A stretch of 64,000 bases of DNA from Sulfurisphaera ohwakuensis (GTDB lineage: Archaea > Thermoproteota > Thermoprotei_A > Sulfolobales > Sulfolobaceae). Where the stretch lies: positions 1,736,001-1,800,000 of the forward strand of contig NZ_CP045484.1 of the NCBI RefSeq assembly GCF_009729055.1, in the 5' to 3' direction. The notes under the pieces were generated by a model. It worked only from the letters and a program-made list of their open reading frames with translations. It did no database searches and was not told the DNA's origin. Positions 1-9,064 of this stretch are shown piece by piece. How positions within the stretch are numbered: position 1 is the first letter of the stretch; every line of letters starts with the position of its first letter. A program made the position numbers and the translations under genes.

Positions 1-218
1 GCCAATATCTACTATCTCAATGCTGTATTTTAATTCAGTTTGTAATTCTATAGTGCACGAAAATGTCTTTACGTCCAAGACCAGTTACTTATAATAGGCA
101 TATTATCAGTGTTATGAACTTTATAACGGTGAGATTTTTCGAAGAAAAACATTAAGCATCTAGTCGTTAAGTATACTTACGATAAAATTCTTTTACTCAT
201 ATACTTTAGCGTAATAAG

Positions 219-531
219 ATGACTCTAAACCTAATTTATGATCTGATATCGTTCTTTGGATTTCAGTTTAACGACTTTTGGTCAACAGTGCTAGGATTAA
301 GGGTAGGTGCTGTAGAGCAAAATCCATTAGCCCGCTTAGTCTCTAAATCATGGATAACATTAGCGTTATATAAGTTCAGTCTTGCTGGGTTAGCTTTTTC
401 CCCTAATTTTCTTAACAATACCAATTAACACTATAAGGACTTATATTATAATAGCTGCAGATGAACTAGAATGTCTAGTAACGTTAAATAATATTTTAGC
501 AATTAAACAACATAAGAGGAATAAAAAGTGA
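219..531 (+). pseudogene. DUF5658-like small membrane protein, frameshifted
   Basis: The first 60 or so residues contain a hydrophobic start followed by a D-F-W-S-T...G-A-V-E-Q-N-P-L-A-R pattern that I associate with DUF5658-type small membrane proteins. The frame ends early at 426-428. Around 395-415 the neighbouring frame takes over without a break and encodes a further hydrophobic segment, then D-E-L-E-C-L-V-T-L-N-N-I-L-A-I and a basic tail, ending with TGA at 529-531. I read this as one roughly 100-residue protein with two membrane segments broken by a single frameshift. The family call is from memory; the frameshift is seen directly. A sequencing error is possible. Function unknown. Confidence 0.5.
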
Positions 532-637
532 GCGAAGTATTGTAGGGTCTGTTAAACTAGTAATATGTTAAATATCATAAAGATTAGAATGAGATGTTAT
601 TTCTATTACATTTTTTACAAAAAATTGCAGTTAAATA

Positions 638-775
638 GGACTGTTCTCAAACAGTCATGAAATTCGATAAGCATTTGTAATATTATATCAAATTACCATA
701 AATATTTTTAATCATCTTTAAATAAATCTCATTTAAGGTGTTAACTTTCTAGAGAATATTAAGGATAAATAACCT
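638..775 (-). repeat. Truncated IS1-derived MITE end
   Basis: Starts with the terminal sequence GGACTGTTCTCAAACAGTC followed by ATGAAATTCG. It then matches, in reverse orientation, the right half of the MITE at 31942-32258 and the right end of the IS1-type element at 39627-40779, including TTGTAATATTATATCAAATT and ATCATCTTTAAATAAA. Similarity continues to an AAGGATAAATAAC stretch near 775 and then stops at repeat copy A, so the other half is missing. Confidence 0.7.
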
Positions 776-966
776 AACTTAGTAGTTTAAGGAAATTACC
801 TTACCATAAAAAATTATAATATTTGCTCATGAACTAATAAATACTTAGAATTTACTTCCTTACTTTTATAGCTTACTAGAAATAAATTTCCAGTAAATAA
901 ATGGATCTTTCTTATTTTTTAACGTAACGTATAACTGTAACGATTTTCCTAATAAATCAAATGCTA
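774..966 (+). repeat. Non-autonomous repeat family R1, copy A
   Basis: About 190 bases shared with copies at 38756-38941 and 54582-54733. Shared landmarks in order are TTAGTAGTTTAAGGAAATT, ATAATATTTGCTCATGAA, CTAATAAATACTT, ACTTCCTTACTTTT and, at the right end, TAACGATTTTCCTA then AATGCTA. The right end is a slightly decayed form of the terminal repeat seen on the MITE at 54736-54949 and on the IS at 17876-19024. No coding capacity. The remaining spacer from 967 to 1225 holds nothing I recognise. Confidence 0.65.
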
Positions 967-1225
967 TACTCTGTCAGAGCTTATAGGGCAAGATATTATC
1001 CTTAAGGTCTTATATGAACTTAGAGATACTGTTGTACTTTAAGTTATGAACAAATATAATATTATTTATTTCATTGTTAAAACATCTTTAGTTATATTGG
1101 TCTTTCTTTGTTAATTCCAAGTTAAAATCTCTTCATTGAGAATCTAAATATTCATAATTATCTCGGGTAAATTCAATCAATTTTAAAGACAGTAATGCTT
1201 ATATATCCATTTGATTAATTAGATA

Positions 1226-1732
1226 ATGAGTAAAAATGTTGTCCAAAATAGTAAATAAAAACTTAAAAAAATAGCTATTCTAGGTATATTATCAATACTG
1301 ACACTGTTATTAATGTCGCCACTCCTTATTGCACAAACCTATCCAAACTACATAGAGGTTCAGATGAATGTAAAAAACATATTTGGATGGGTGATAGCTT
1401 CGGCGTGATTAACATGACAATTCGCGACTAATGGGCAATACATCACGTCACAAGCTCTAGGTCCTTATGGTGCAGCGTCCTACTGGTTCAGTGTATCTGT
1501 ACAAACAGGAAAAGTGACAGAAACTGGGAGTTTGAATAGTTTAAGTGCAAACTTACCAGTCACTATAAGAAATTGGGCTGGACAAGAAATATCGGGCCAG
1601 CTATATAATGATGTGTATTATTGCGGAGGTAATCAAGTTATCGACTACTACGGATTTAATGGTAACATATGTTATGGTAATTCTAATATACTTCCTATCC
1701 CAATAACTATAACATTCCAGTTCGACGAATAA
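1226..1732 (+). pseudogene. Decayed secreted protein gene
   Basis: One continuous reading frame starting ATG at 1226 is interrupted by three in-frame stops: TAA at 1256-1258, TGA at 1406-1408 and TGA at 1415-1417. No frameshift is needed. The translated stretch after the first stop has a basic start, a hydrophobic core and an L-L-I-A-Q end that resembles a signal peptide. A Tyr, Gly and Asn-rich extracellular-type domain follows and ends I-T-I-T-F-Q-F-D-E. The last 72 residues (from 1514) are open. Small secreted or pilin-like proteins of Sulfolobales look like this, but I do not recognise the family. A T-rich run at 1738-1757 could be its terminator. Confidence 0.55.
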
Positions 1733-1806
1733 AATATTTTGTTTTTTATCTTTTTTATATGAATAACTTTTTTATTATTTTTAAATATATAATCGGTGAT
1801 CGGTAA

Positions 1807-2646
1807 ATGAGAATATCTTTCACAACTATAATTGCATTTGTATTAATATTCTTAGGTATATTCATAAACTTCATGCCAACAATAATTTATTATATTCAAG
1901 TATATCCTAAGATTCCCCTAAATAGAGTCGAACCAGGGGCTTACTTCACTTATGTAGCGCAAGATTTAGTTATTCCACTAAAATCAACTAACGATAGCAA
2001 CTTTTTATTATCCATATCTCATGCACTCATTAACGTAACCGTAATAAATAACAACTCTTATAAGGTAACCATAAATGGGTCTTTGTCGATATATGGCTAC
2101 GATTTCGAAAAGACTTACATTGTTAAAAGTAGCTTTGTACTCAACTCCAGTAATCCGTTCATAAAGATGCTATTCGTCAGTGAAGATAAGCCTGCAGTTT
2201 TAGTGGGCAATAGAACAATACTGTTGAAAATTAATCCTAGCTTGTATACATTCCATACATTCAGTGGATTAGACCCATACTCAGCTGAACTTATTAAGAG
2301 CGGAGAGCAAATATCTTATATCCTCTTTAGCGGAGATAAGTTTGTGCTATCTAATTTATTCATTGGCTATTTGCAGCCTAACGACACTCTTTACGATGCA
2401 ACCCATATAGTTTGGAGTTTACTCCAGCATGTAAACACAATAAGGGAATTGACCAGCAATATGTCTCCCTTATTTAACGAGTCTCTCATATCAATAGGTG
2501 CGGGATCCTCTAATGTCAAGACGATTAATAACATATTTGGCGAGATACTGTGGGACTTCTCGGTAACTTACTTCCCCATAAACATTGTGATAATATTAAT
2601 AGGAGTGATAATTATAATCCTTAAGTTTAGAGGGAAGTTGAGTTGA
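1807..2646 (+). CDS. Membrane-anchored protein of an ABC exporter operon
   Basis: The 279-residue protein has one membrane segment at about residues 5-28 and another at about 252-274. Between them lies a roughly 220-residue domain with many N-x-S/T sites, consistent with exposure on the outer face. A GGTGAT Shine-Dalgarno sits at 1795-1800, six bases before the ATG. The stop overlaps the start of the ATPase gene, and the permease follows, so the three genes form one operon. The topology (N-terminal anchor, large outer domain, C-terminal anchor) suggests a substrate-binding, sensing or accessory subunit. I know no named family for it; the role is inferred from position. Confidence 0.7.
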   Translation: MRISFTTIIAFVLIFLGIFINFMPTIIYYIQVYPKIPLNRVEPGAYFTYVAQDLVIPLKSTNDSNFLLSISHALINVTVINNNSYKVTINGSLSIYGYDFEKTYIVKSSFVLNSSNPFIKMLFVSEDKPAVLVGNRTILLKINPSLYTFHTFSGLDPYSAELIKSGEQISYILFSGDKFVLSNLFIGYLQPNDTLYDATHIVWSLLQHVNTIRELTSNMSPLFNESLISIGAGSSNVKTINNIFGEILWDFSVTYFPINIVIILIGVIIIILKFRGKLS

Positions 2647-3455
2647 TAGTGGAGATCAGTAACGTCTCTAAATCACTGAGTGGTAAGAGGGTTCTTAAGG
2701 GGATAACGTTAAGGGCAGAAACTAAGAGGCTAATCTTACTAGGCCATAATGGCTCAGGAAAAACTACGTTGCTCGCAATTATTTTAGGTCTTCTTAAACC
2801 TGATTCTGGTTCCGTGAGGCTTAACGGCATTAACCCGTTAGAAAGGAGGGACGAGATACTCAAGCTTGTCTCCTTCGCCTTTGAGAAGCCAAAGTTTGAC
2901 GTTAACTTTAAGGTTAGGGATGTATACGAATTTCTCAAGAATTTCGCAGAGAGTGATTGTCTCGAGCTCTTCTGGAACGAAATAGGGCTTTCCAAGATTA
3001 AGGACAGCAAAATCTTGGAACTTTCATCAGGTCAGACTCAGTTACTCCACTTAATGCAAGCCATATGCAGAAGGTCAGAAATCAAGGTCCTTGATGAGCC
3101 CTTCTCCCACCTAGACTATGTTAGGTCTGGCATAATAGGCGATTATTTAGTCAAGAAGGGGTTCCAAGTCATAATGTCTACTCATGTGCCTGAAGAGGCC
3201 GACTGGCTAGCTGATTATGTAGTTATACTTAAGGATGGAGAGCTGGTATGGAGTGGACAATTTGAGAGGCTCAGCGAGGACGGATACTATGAGGTTATGG
3301 TCAGAGGTCTTTATGTGCCTCCTGGAGTATTGGCCAAAGTAGGAAATGTTTATATAGTCAAGTCAACTCAGGAGGACTTAAAGAAACTCATGCAGGAGGG
3401 AAAGATATTAGGTTACAAGAGGGCAGGAGTGAGAAGATACTATGAGGTCTATTAG
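2643..3455 (+). CDS. ABC transporter ATP-binding protein
   Basis: Nucleotide-binding subunit of 270 residues. Walker A is G-H-N-G-S-G-K-T at about residues 34-41. The signature is present as L-S-S-G-Q at about 126-130. Walker B is I-K-V-L-D-E-P at about 147-153, and the switch histidine is in S-T-H-V-P. The C-terminal 60 residues form a small extra domain. The start is TTG at 2643, overlapping the upstream stop; a GTG at 2649 is an alternative that loses two residues. The 3' end overlaps the permease gene by 14 bases, so translation is probably coupled. It would drive transport, most likely export, through the adjacent permease. Substrate unknown. Confidence 0.92.
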   Translation: MIVEISNVSKSLSGKRVLKGITLRAETKRLILLGHNGSGKTTLLAIILGLLKPDSGSVRLNGINPLERRDEILKLVSFAFEKPKFDVNFKVRDVYEFLKNFAESDCLELFWNEIGLSKIKDSKILELSSGQTQLLHLMQAICRRSEIKVLDEPFSHLDYVRSGIIGDYLVKKGFQVIMSTHVPEEADWLADYVVILKDGELVWSGQFERLSEDGYYEVMVRGLYVPPGVLAKVGNVYIVKSTQEDLKKLMQEGKILGYKRAGVRRYYEVY

Positions 3456-4203
3456 GTGGTACTTTAAGGGTCTGTTTCCGTTAAAGTTCATGGCATTAAT
3501 AATTGCAACCTCCCTATTGCTAGAGTCAGCCGTTTATATTACTTCTTCAGACCCAAAAATCGGAATACAAAATCTGGTTATGTTAAGTCTAATGCTGATA
3601 AACCCCTTAGTCCTTATCTCCGCTTTTCTTCATGTTTACAGATCAAAGGAGACCACGCTCTTTGAACTCTCTCTACTGGCAAGCTGGAGAGGAATAGCAA
3701 TAGCCAGAATAGTCTCTGCATTATTATTCGTTTTGATGTTTTGGTCGATACAGTCGTTCTATCTCTTACTTCTAATATTTCTGGCCGAATATAAGGTCAT
3801 AATATTGAACAGTTTCATAATATTGCTAAGTGCTAACACACTCTTGTGGTTGATCCTAACAACTCTGAATTTCTTCGTAAATTACATCAGTATTGGCCTA
3901 TTAATTTCTCTCATGTCAAATAAGACTTCCAGCCTCTTACTTGGAGCACTTGTGTTCTTCTTCATGCCATTCTCTGTGATAATTCTGCTATCTAGCTATC
4001 AAGAAAACGGAATTGAGCTGAGTGGTCCAATGACATACTTCATCTACTTCCTTAATCCTGAGTGGAGTTATATGTTCAATTTGCAGTACCCTAAGTTAAT
4101 TGATCTACACTTAATTCAAGGGTTCACCATAAGTGTTGCGGTTAGTATAATCTTAATCACAATATATTATCTCGCGTTTATCAAGCTCCAGTTTAAGCCG
4201 TAA
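3442..4203 (+). CDS. ABC transporter permease-like membrane protein
   Basis: The 253-residue protein has about six hydrophobic segments (near residues 14-32, 43-62, 88-112, 118-145, 162-182 and 226-247), the layout of an ABC-2-type permease. It overlaps the ATPase gene by 14 bases in a different frame. No family signature beyond topology is visible, so the call rests on membrane segments and operon position. Together with the two upstream genes it makes a compact exporter-like unit. Confidence 0.75.
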   Translation: MRSIRWYFKGLFPLKFMALIIATSLLLESAVYITSSDPKIGIQNLVMLSLMLINPLVLISAFLHVYRSKETTLFELSLLASWRGIAIARIVSALLFVLMFWSIQSFYLLLLIFLAEYKVIILNSFIILLSANTLLWLILTTLNFFVNYISIGLLISLMSNKTSSLLLGALVFFFMPFSVIILLSSYQENGIELSGPMTYFIYFLNPEWSYMFNLQYPKLIDLHLIQGFTISVAVSIILITIYYLAFIKLQFKP

Positions 4204-4469
4204 AGACTTTGCTAATAATCTAAAAGAGCATATAAATTATCCATATAGCGTGATTCTAATAATCTCAAGCTTAATTCTCGAATAGCACTTTACGTAAAAT
4301 CCTACGATTGGAAAGTTTTTAAAGTTACATCTAAGGTAGTGTCAATTGCCTAGTAAATAAAATTATATTTAAACAAACTATCTCAGAATTTAGTATAAAT
4401 ATTATCACGATTATTTATGATAATAACTGAGTATCACGATTTTCCTATAAACGTTACTCGAACTTGAGA
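4204..4469. other. Spacer with a decayed IS end
   Basis: No gene seen. At about 4433-4449 the sequence ATCACGATTTTCCTATAA matches the end of the MITE at 54736-54949 before breaking off, and AATAGCACTT at 4274-4283 resembles the outer tip of the same terminal repeat. These are probably remnants of one inserted element. Confidence 0.3.
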
Positions 4470-5315
4470 TTAATAATCTGAGAGATTTTGTAACCATATT
4501 ACAGAGAGATTCCAGTTACCTACAAAGCTGGATACTCCTTCCGAAGCAGCTAAGGATTTTACAGTATTCCAATATATATCACCAGGATAATTAGCATAGC
4601 CAAGAGCTAGCACTGTTAAGTTATAACTCTTAAGTAGCTTAGTCTCCTGAATAACAAAACTAGAATTCGAAAAGGATATTTGACCAGGTGAAATTACTTG
4701 TGTACCATAATCCTCGAACAAGACGAAATTTATCATCTTTGATATATTCTCTATCAGGGAAAATCCCCTATTAATCCCTATTATTATGTTAGGATAATGA
4801 CTCCTCGTCCAATTAATTATAGATATTATTCCTTGAGTAACAAAGGGATATTGCTCCACCACATCAACGTCATCAAACATAACTCCTTGAAATCCCATAC
4901 TAATTACTGTAGTCACTTGAGATTCTATATATTTTTGCCAACTAGGAGAGGAAATATTGACTATGTACTGATCCCAAAGTTGATCATAGCCTATAGTTAC
5001 GTTCGTATGAGGAGTTAAATTGCCTAAGCTCATATTAGCTAGTTCTCCTAGATCAATATAAGCTATCTTAACTGCCTTTATCTGATTTAACTGCGAGGAG
5101 TTAACTTGAGTGGGATCTATTATTACCCAAGAAAAGTTGTTTAGTACTTGAATTATTGTAGAATTTATACAACCATAATAAACCGTGAATTTTGGTTCTA
5201 TTACTTTAACAGATTGAGTTGGCTTCGTTTCGTTAGAGACTTTAAGATATATGTAAGCTGATATTATGGATACTAAAAACAAGGTAAGGAGTAGTAAGGA
5301 TATTAATTTATTCAT
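4470..5315 (-). CDS. Secreted GH114-like glycosidase-related protein
   Basis: The 281-residue protein starts with a signal peptide or anchor at about residues 3-24. The body resembles the TM1410/GH114 (endo-alpha-1,4-polygalactosaminidase-like) TIM-barrel group: A-Y-I-D-L-G-E near residue 85, S-P-S-W-Q-K-Y-I near 122, G-F-Q-G-V-M-F-D-D-V-D near 141 and F-E-D-Y-G-T near 200. Acidic residues at the ends of predicted strands would be catalytic in this fold. Many N-x-S/T sites fit an extracellular glycoprotein. It may act on surface polysaccharide, but the substrate is unknown. It is isolated, with no operon partner. Confidence 0.72.
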   Translation of the reverse strand: MNKLISLLLLTLFLVSIISAYIYLKVSNETKPTQSVKVIEPKFTVYYGCINSTIIQVLNNFSWVIIDPTQVNSSQLNQIKAVKIAYIDLGELANMSLGNLTPHTNVTIGYDQLWDQYIVNISSPSWQKYIESQVTTVISMGFQGVMFDDVDVVEQYPFVTQGIISIINWTRSHYPNIIIGINRGFSLIENISKMINFVLFEDYGTQVISPGQISFSNSSFVIQETKLLKSYNLTVLALGYANYPGDIYWNTVKSLAASEGVSSFVGNWNLSVIWLQNLSDY

Positions 5316-6258
5316 ACATACATATGATAAGGAAGAGATAATAAGCCTTCATAGATCAGCATAGTATGAGTTATCAGCATTTAAGAATTGCTTTATATAT
5401 TTACACTTATTGTTATTTATCTCTAAGACAGATTCAAGAGTAATGATGTTATAAATATAGAAGGATATTAAGAGCTAACACCTTAATATGATGTAATTGT
5501 TTGCTAACAATAAGATTCAACTAGATTTTAAGCGTAACAGATAGAAGAAATAGTAACTCTAAATAATAAAGTATCCAATTTTTAACATTATAGCCTCATT
5601 TATTTGAATAAATAATATATGTTAATATTCTTTATTTTCTTGTTATATTATGATAACTATTAATAGGATGAGTAGATATTACTACCAGTGCAGATAATAA
5701 GGTTTGATAAAAGGTCAACAAACTCTGCGGTAAGGGAGATTCATGACTCTACTGCAATTTCATTTTATTTTCTCATTTTGAGATTAAATAATTGATTATA
5801 CATTAACAATTGGAGAGACCAAAGAGTTTATACCACAGACTTAATGATAATAATGATATGTAATCAATTATTTCTTCATAGAATTATGCTAGTTATAAGA
5901 GAATATTACAAATTGGCAAAAGAAATCTGAATCACTCTGCTGTAAATCCAGGTGTAATGCTAATATGGTGTGAGATAGTATATTATTTAAATTTTTCCTT
6001 ATCTTTAAATAAAAATCTTATTTTGAATGCTCACTTTTTTATAGAGATTTTCTTTAACTAGAACTTATAAGCAAATAAAGCAATAATTTATACTCTTAAA
6101 TACATAGAATGAAATCCTATCGATTTTAAGTATCATAACATATCAATTTATTTCCTTATTACTGTTGTCTCATCACTTACATGAATTATAGTTCTAAAAT
6201 AGTGGAATATATAACATAAAAAATAAATAAAAAAGATAACTTAATTTTTAAAATATAT
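5316..6258. other. Long AT-rich spacer, nothing recognised
   Basis: More than 900 bases without a convincing reading frame on either strand. I found no clear inverted repeats, IS ends or RNA-gene motifs. Short runs such as TTTAAATTTTT near 5986 could be promoter-like but match no gene. Confidence 0.5.
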
Positions 6259-7071
6259 TTAGGTAAAAGTTATATTTAATTGTGAGCCAGCAGCTTCTTC
6301 AATTACATTCTCTATTATTTGAACTCCTTGCCAGATATAAGGTACTACTTTATTATTGTATAAGTTTTGCATTATGTAAGTTCCGTTAGCGTTCTTTAGC
6401 GGTAATATATTATATAAAGGTCCGTAGGCCATATAAGTTCCGTTAGGACCAGTAATGACAAGGACTGTTACTATATGACCTTTTAGAATTGCTAAAGGTT
6501 CGCTAGTATTCTGGAATATTGCATCTAACTGATAATGCATTACTAGTTGATATAAGGGTGTTGGTAAGAAGTGCTTTAATTCTTCTGCACCAACTGTTAT
6601 TAGCTCTCCCTTAGGTATTGGAGTTCCGTTAGGAGTAGCATTTAACCATTTATTATACATATAAATGAAGTAGAAATGTACTGGTTCATCTGGTTCATAT
6701 GGAGTATAATTTAAGAATATTAAGCCAGTGGTATTAGGGAACGGTCTGTATGGATTAGAGCTTGCATATACATAAGATAAACTTCCGTATGCTGACATTA
6801 TAACATACAATGGCCAAGCATCAGACAATGCTACATGGCATCCTTCCCAACCTATTAAATATACATCAACTTGATGAGGGGGAGCAAAATCTTCTGGTGA
6901 GGCATAAAAGAACTTTCCAACTGGAACAGTTGCATATAGCGGTGGTACAGCGTTATTCTGCACTTGATTTACTTGAGCTCTTAAATATACTGGTATTGCT
7001 GCTGCTATTATAAAGACTAATATTGCAGTTATTACCATTTTCGATTTTAATCCTTCTTTCATATCCATCAA
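6259..7071 (-). CDS. DUF929-like membrane-anchored protein
   Basis: The 270-residue protein has an N-terminal anchor at about residues 10-31. The region V-D-V-Y-L-I-G-W-E-G-C-H-V-A-L-S-D-A-W at about 69-87 corresponds in my recollection to the thioredoxin-like core of the Sulfolobales family DUF929, which usually carries a C-P-Y-C motif. Here only one cysteine remains (G-C-H), so disulfide exchange of the usual kind looks unlikely. Many N-x-S/T sites support an outer location. It is divergently transcribed from the PQQ-type propeller gene across an 87-base spacer, suggesting shared regulation. The family call is from memory. Confidence 0.6.
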   Translation of the reverse strand: MMDMKEGLKSKMVITAILVFIIAAAIPVYLRAQVNQVQNNAVPPLYATVPVGKFFYASPEDFAPPHQVDVYLIGWEGCHVALSDAWPLYVIMSAYGSLSYVYASSNPYRPFPNTTGLIFLNYTPYEPDEPVHFYFIYMYNKWLNATPNGTPIPKGELITVGAEELKHFLPTPLYQLVMHYQLDAIFQNTSEPLAILKGHIVTVLVITGPNGTYMAYGPLYNILPLKNANGTYIMQNLYNNKVVPYIWQGVQIIENVIEEAAGSQLNITFT

Positions 7072-7120
7072 TCTATTATTTTATTAAAACTAAAAAAAGT
7101 TTTTTCTTTGATTAGACATT

Positions 7121-7146
7121 ATAGTTAAATTTATATTTTTAACTAT
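7121..7146 (+). promoter_or_regulatory. Symmetric promoter element of the PQQ-propeller gene
   Basis: ATAGTTAAA at 7121-7129 and TTTAACTAT at 7138-7146 are perfect inverted repeats around an 8-base TTTATATT centre that reads as a TATA box. The TTG start at 7159 lies about 25 bases downstream of the TATA centre, the distance expected for a leaderless archaeal transcript. The symmetric arms could bind a dimeric regulator. Confidence 0.5.
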
Positions 7147-7158
7147 CTTATCGTGTAA

Positions 7159-8691
7159 TTGGGGTTGGAATTGAAAGAAAGTGTAATAGCCATAATTATC
7201 GTTGTTCTTTTAATAATATCTGGAGGAATTGGTTTCTATTTAGGTAAATTATCTTCAAGTAAAATATATGTGACTACGATTACAAAGACTATGACTGCCA
7301 TAAAGCAGAATTACACAGAGTATAATGTATATTTAAATGGGATAGAATTTATTGACATCTTCTATCCTCAAAATTTACCAAATTCAACCATAGGTCCTAA
7401 AAATTATGTAATGTTCGGTCTAACCCCTAACAGAGATCCAGTTATAGATGGAAACTTAAGTGTCAAATGGGAGACTCCGCTAATAGGAAACTTCGAGCAA
7501 AATCTAACACTATGGAATGATATAGTTAATCATGTAGGAAAATCTTTTGGCTCAGCTTATAGGCAAGCTACTGGAATTGCAGTTGGTCCTACAGAGGCCA
7601 ACGGTATAGTTTATGTTGCGAGTGATGCTGGTTGGATATATGGAATTAACGTGTTCAACGGTAAAATAATCTTCGAACTTTATACTCCCGGAACTCTCAG
7701 TATGTGGGAACCTCTAATATGGAACGGGATAGGATTAGTAGGTTTAGGAGGTGCAATGTTTGACTATCAACAAGGTGCGCTTAATGCCTTCGGAGGAGGT
7801 CATAGGGGACAGTATACTGGAATAAACGGACTATTAGCATTTAACGCAACTAATGGAAAACCATTATGGTTAATTTTAACAAGAGCTCAAGCAATGCCGA
7901 CTGGCGTAATAGTTAATGGTGTAGTGTACTGGGATACTGGTGACGGAACAATCTACGCTACTAATATTTCAAATGGCAAGATATTATGGGAATATCACTA
8001 TGACGGCAGTGGAAATATGGCATCACTTGACTACTATGACGGGATAGTAATAGCTGGATTTTCACAATCTTATCCAATGAATATGTCTGCAATTGTTGGA
8101 GTTTATGCTAATAACGGGAGTTTAGCTTATATAATCAAACTGCCTTTTGCAACTACTTCTTCAGCGGGTGATGCAGTAATGGCAGTATGGAACGGGTATC
8201 TTGTTGATGGAATACTTGGATTTCAGAAAGGAAACCTTCCAATTCTCTCTAATATTGATTCTAGAGAAGTATTAATAGTAGCAAATGTTACTACTGGTAA
8301 AATAATTTATATAATGAATATAACTAATATAACTACTCATCCTTCAGATACAAATAATGGTTTTAACCCAGAAATAGTTAATGGGATAATATATCAACCT
8401 ACAATAGCTGGGAAAATTATTGCTATAAACATATCAAACGGGAGAATACTATGGGAATCGCAACAACTTACAAAGGGCTGGTTACAAGCGGAACCTACAT
8501 ATTATAATGGAATGCTCTTCGTTCCAGCTGGAAATACAATTTATGTCCTCAATGCAAGTAATGGCAAAATAATTGCAACCTACACTACTCAATTCATAAT
8601 GAGACAACAGTTAATTATAATTGGAAATACAATAATAGAGACTTCAGGTACCAATTGGGTATTTGCCGTTCCCATTTCTGAGATTTTATAA
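7159..8691 (+). CDS. Extracellular PQQ-type beta-propeller, candidate tetrathionate hydrolase
   Basis: The 510-residue protein has an N-terminal membrane segment or uncleaved signal (residues 8-28). Repeated blade motifs of the PQQ_2 type follow: G-x-I-x-A-x-N-x-x-N-G-K-x-x-W appears near 172, 225, 267, 420 and 460. A distinctive A-F-G-G-G-H-R-G-Q-Y-T-G insert lies near 212-223. In Sulfolobales the best-known extracellular PQQ-fold enzyme of this size is tetrathionate hydrolase (acid sulfur oxidation), so that is my leading guess. An alcohol dehydrogenase-like or other propeller is possible, since I cannot check active-site residues. The start is TTG at 7159, placed by the TATA box; in-frame TTGs at 7165 and 7171 are alternatives. 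Confidence 0.6.
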   Translation: MGLELKESVIAIIIVVLLIISGGIGFYLGKLSSSKIYVTTITKTMTAIKQNYTEYNVYLNGIEFIDIFYPQNLPNSTIGPKNYVMFGLTPNRDPVIDGNLSVKWETPLIGNFEQNLTLWNDIVNHVGKSFGSAYRQATGIAVGPTEANGIVYVASDAGWIYGINVFNGKIIFELYTPGTLSMWEPLIWNGIGLVGLGGAMFDYQQGALNAFGGGHRGQYTGINGLLAFNATNGKPLWLILTRAQAMPTGVIVNGVVYWDTGDGTIYATNISNGKILWEYHYDGSGNMASLDYYDGIVIAGFSQSYPMNMSAIVGVYANNGSLAYIIKLPFATTSSAGDAVMAVWNGYLVDGILGFQKGNLPILSNIDSREVLIVANVTTGKIIYIMNITNITTHPSDTNNGFNPEIVNGIIYQPTIAGKIIAINISNGRILWESQQLTKGWLQAEPTYYNGMLFVPAGNTIYVLNASNGKIIATYTTQFIMRQQLIIIGNTIIETSGTNWVFAVPISEIL

Positions 8692-9064
8692 TTATAAATA
8701 AAAAAGATATCTCCAAAATATTGTCATTATTAATCTATGAAATTTTTATTATAAATAGGGTATGCAAAAATTAAACTATAGCATTTTTGTATATTTGATT
8801 TTTTATTACAATTAACACAAAAAACTTACTTTTAAATCTTGAACTTAACAACTTAGAAAATTGAAGGATTCAATACTCCAAATTCCTTAATAATAAATAC
8901 TCTTTTCTCAGTAAAACTAAAAGGAAAACGACACATAAAGTGTATTTGTTACTTCTGTTAGCTAGATTATTTCTAATTAAGTTACCACAACTCCTTTATT
9001 CCTTCGCAACTATTATGAAAGAGACTATATAATAAAGAGAATGTAGATATCACTTATAGAAAGA
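8692..9064. other. Spacer, nothing recognised
   Basis: An AT-rich gap of about 370 bases between two convergent genes. T-rich stretches near 8790-8805 could serve as a terminator. No repeat or RNA gene seen. Confidence 0.4.
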
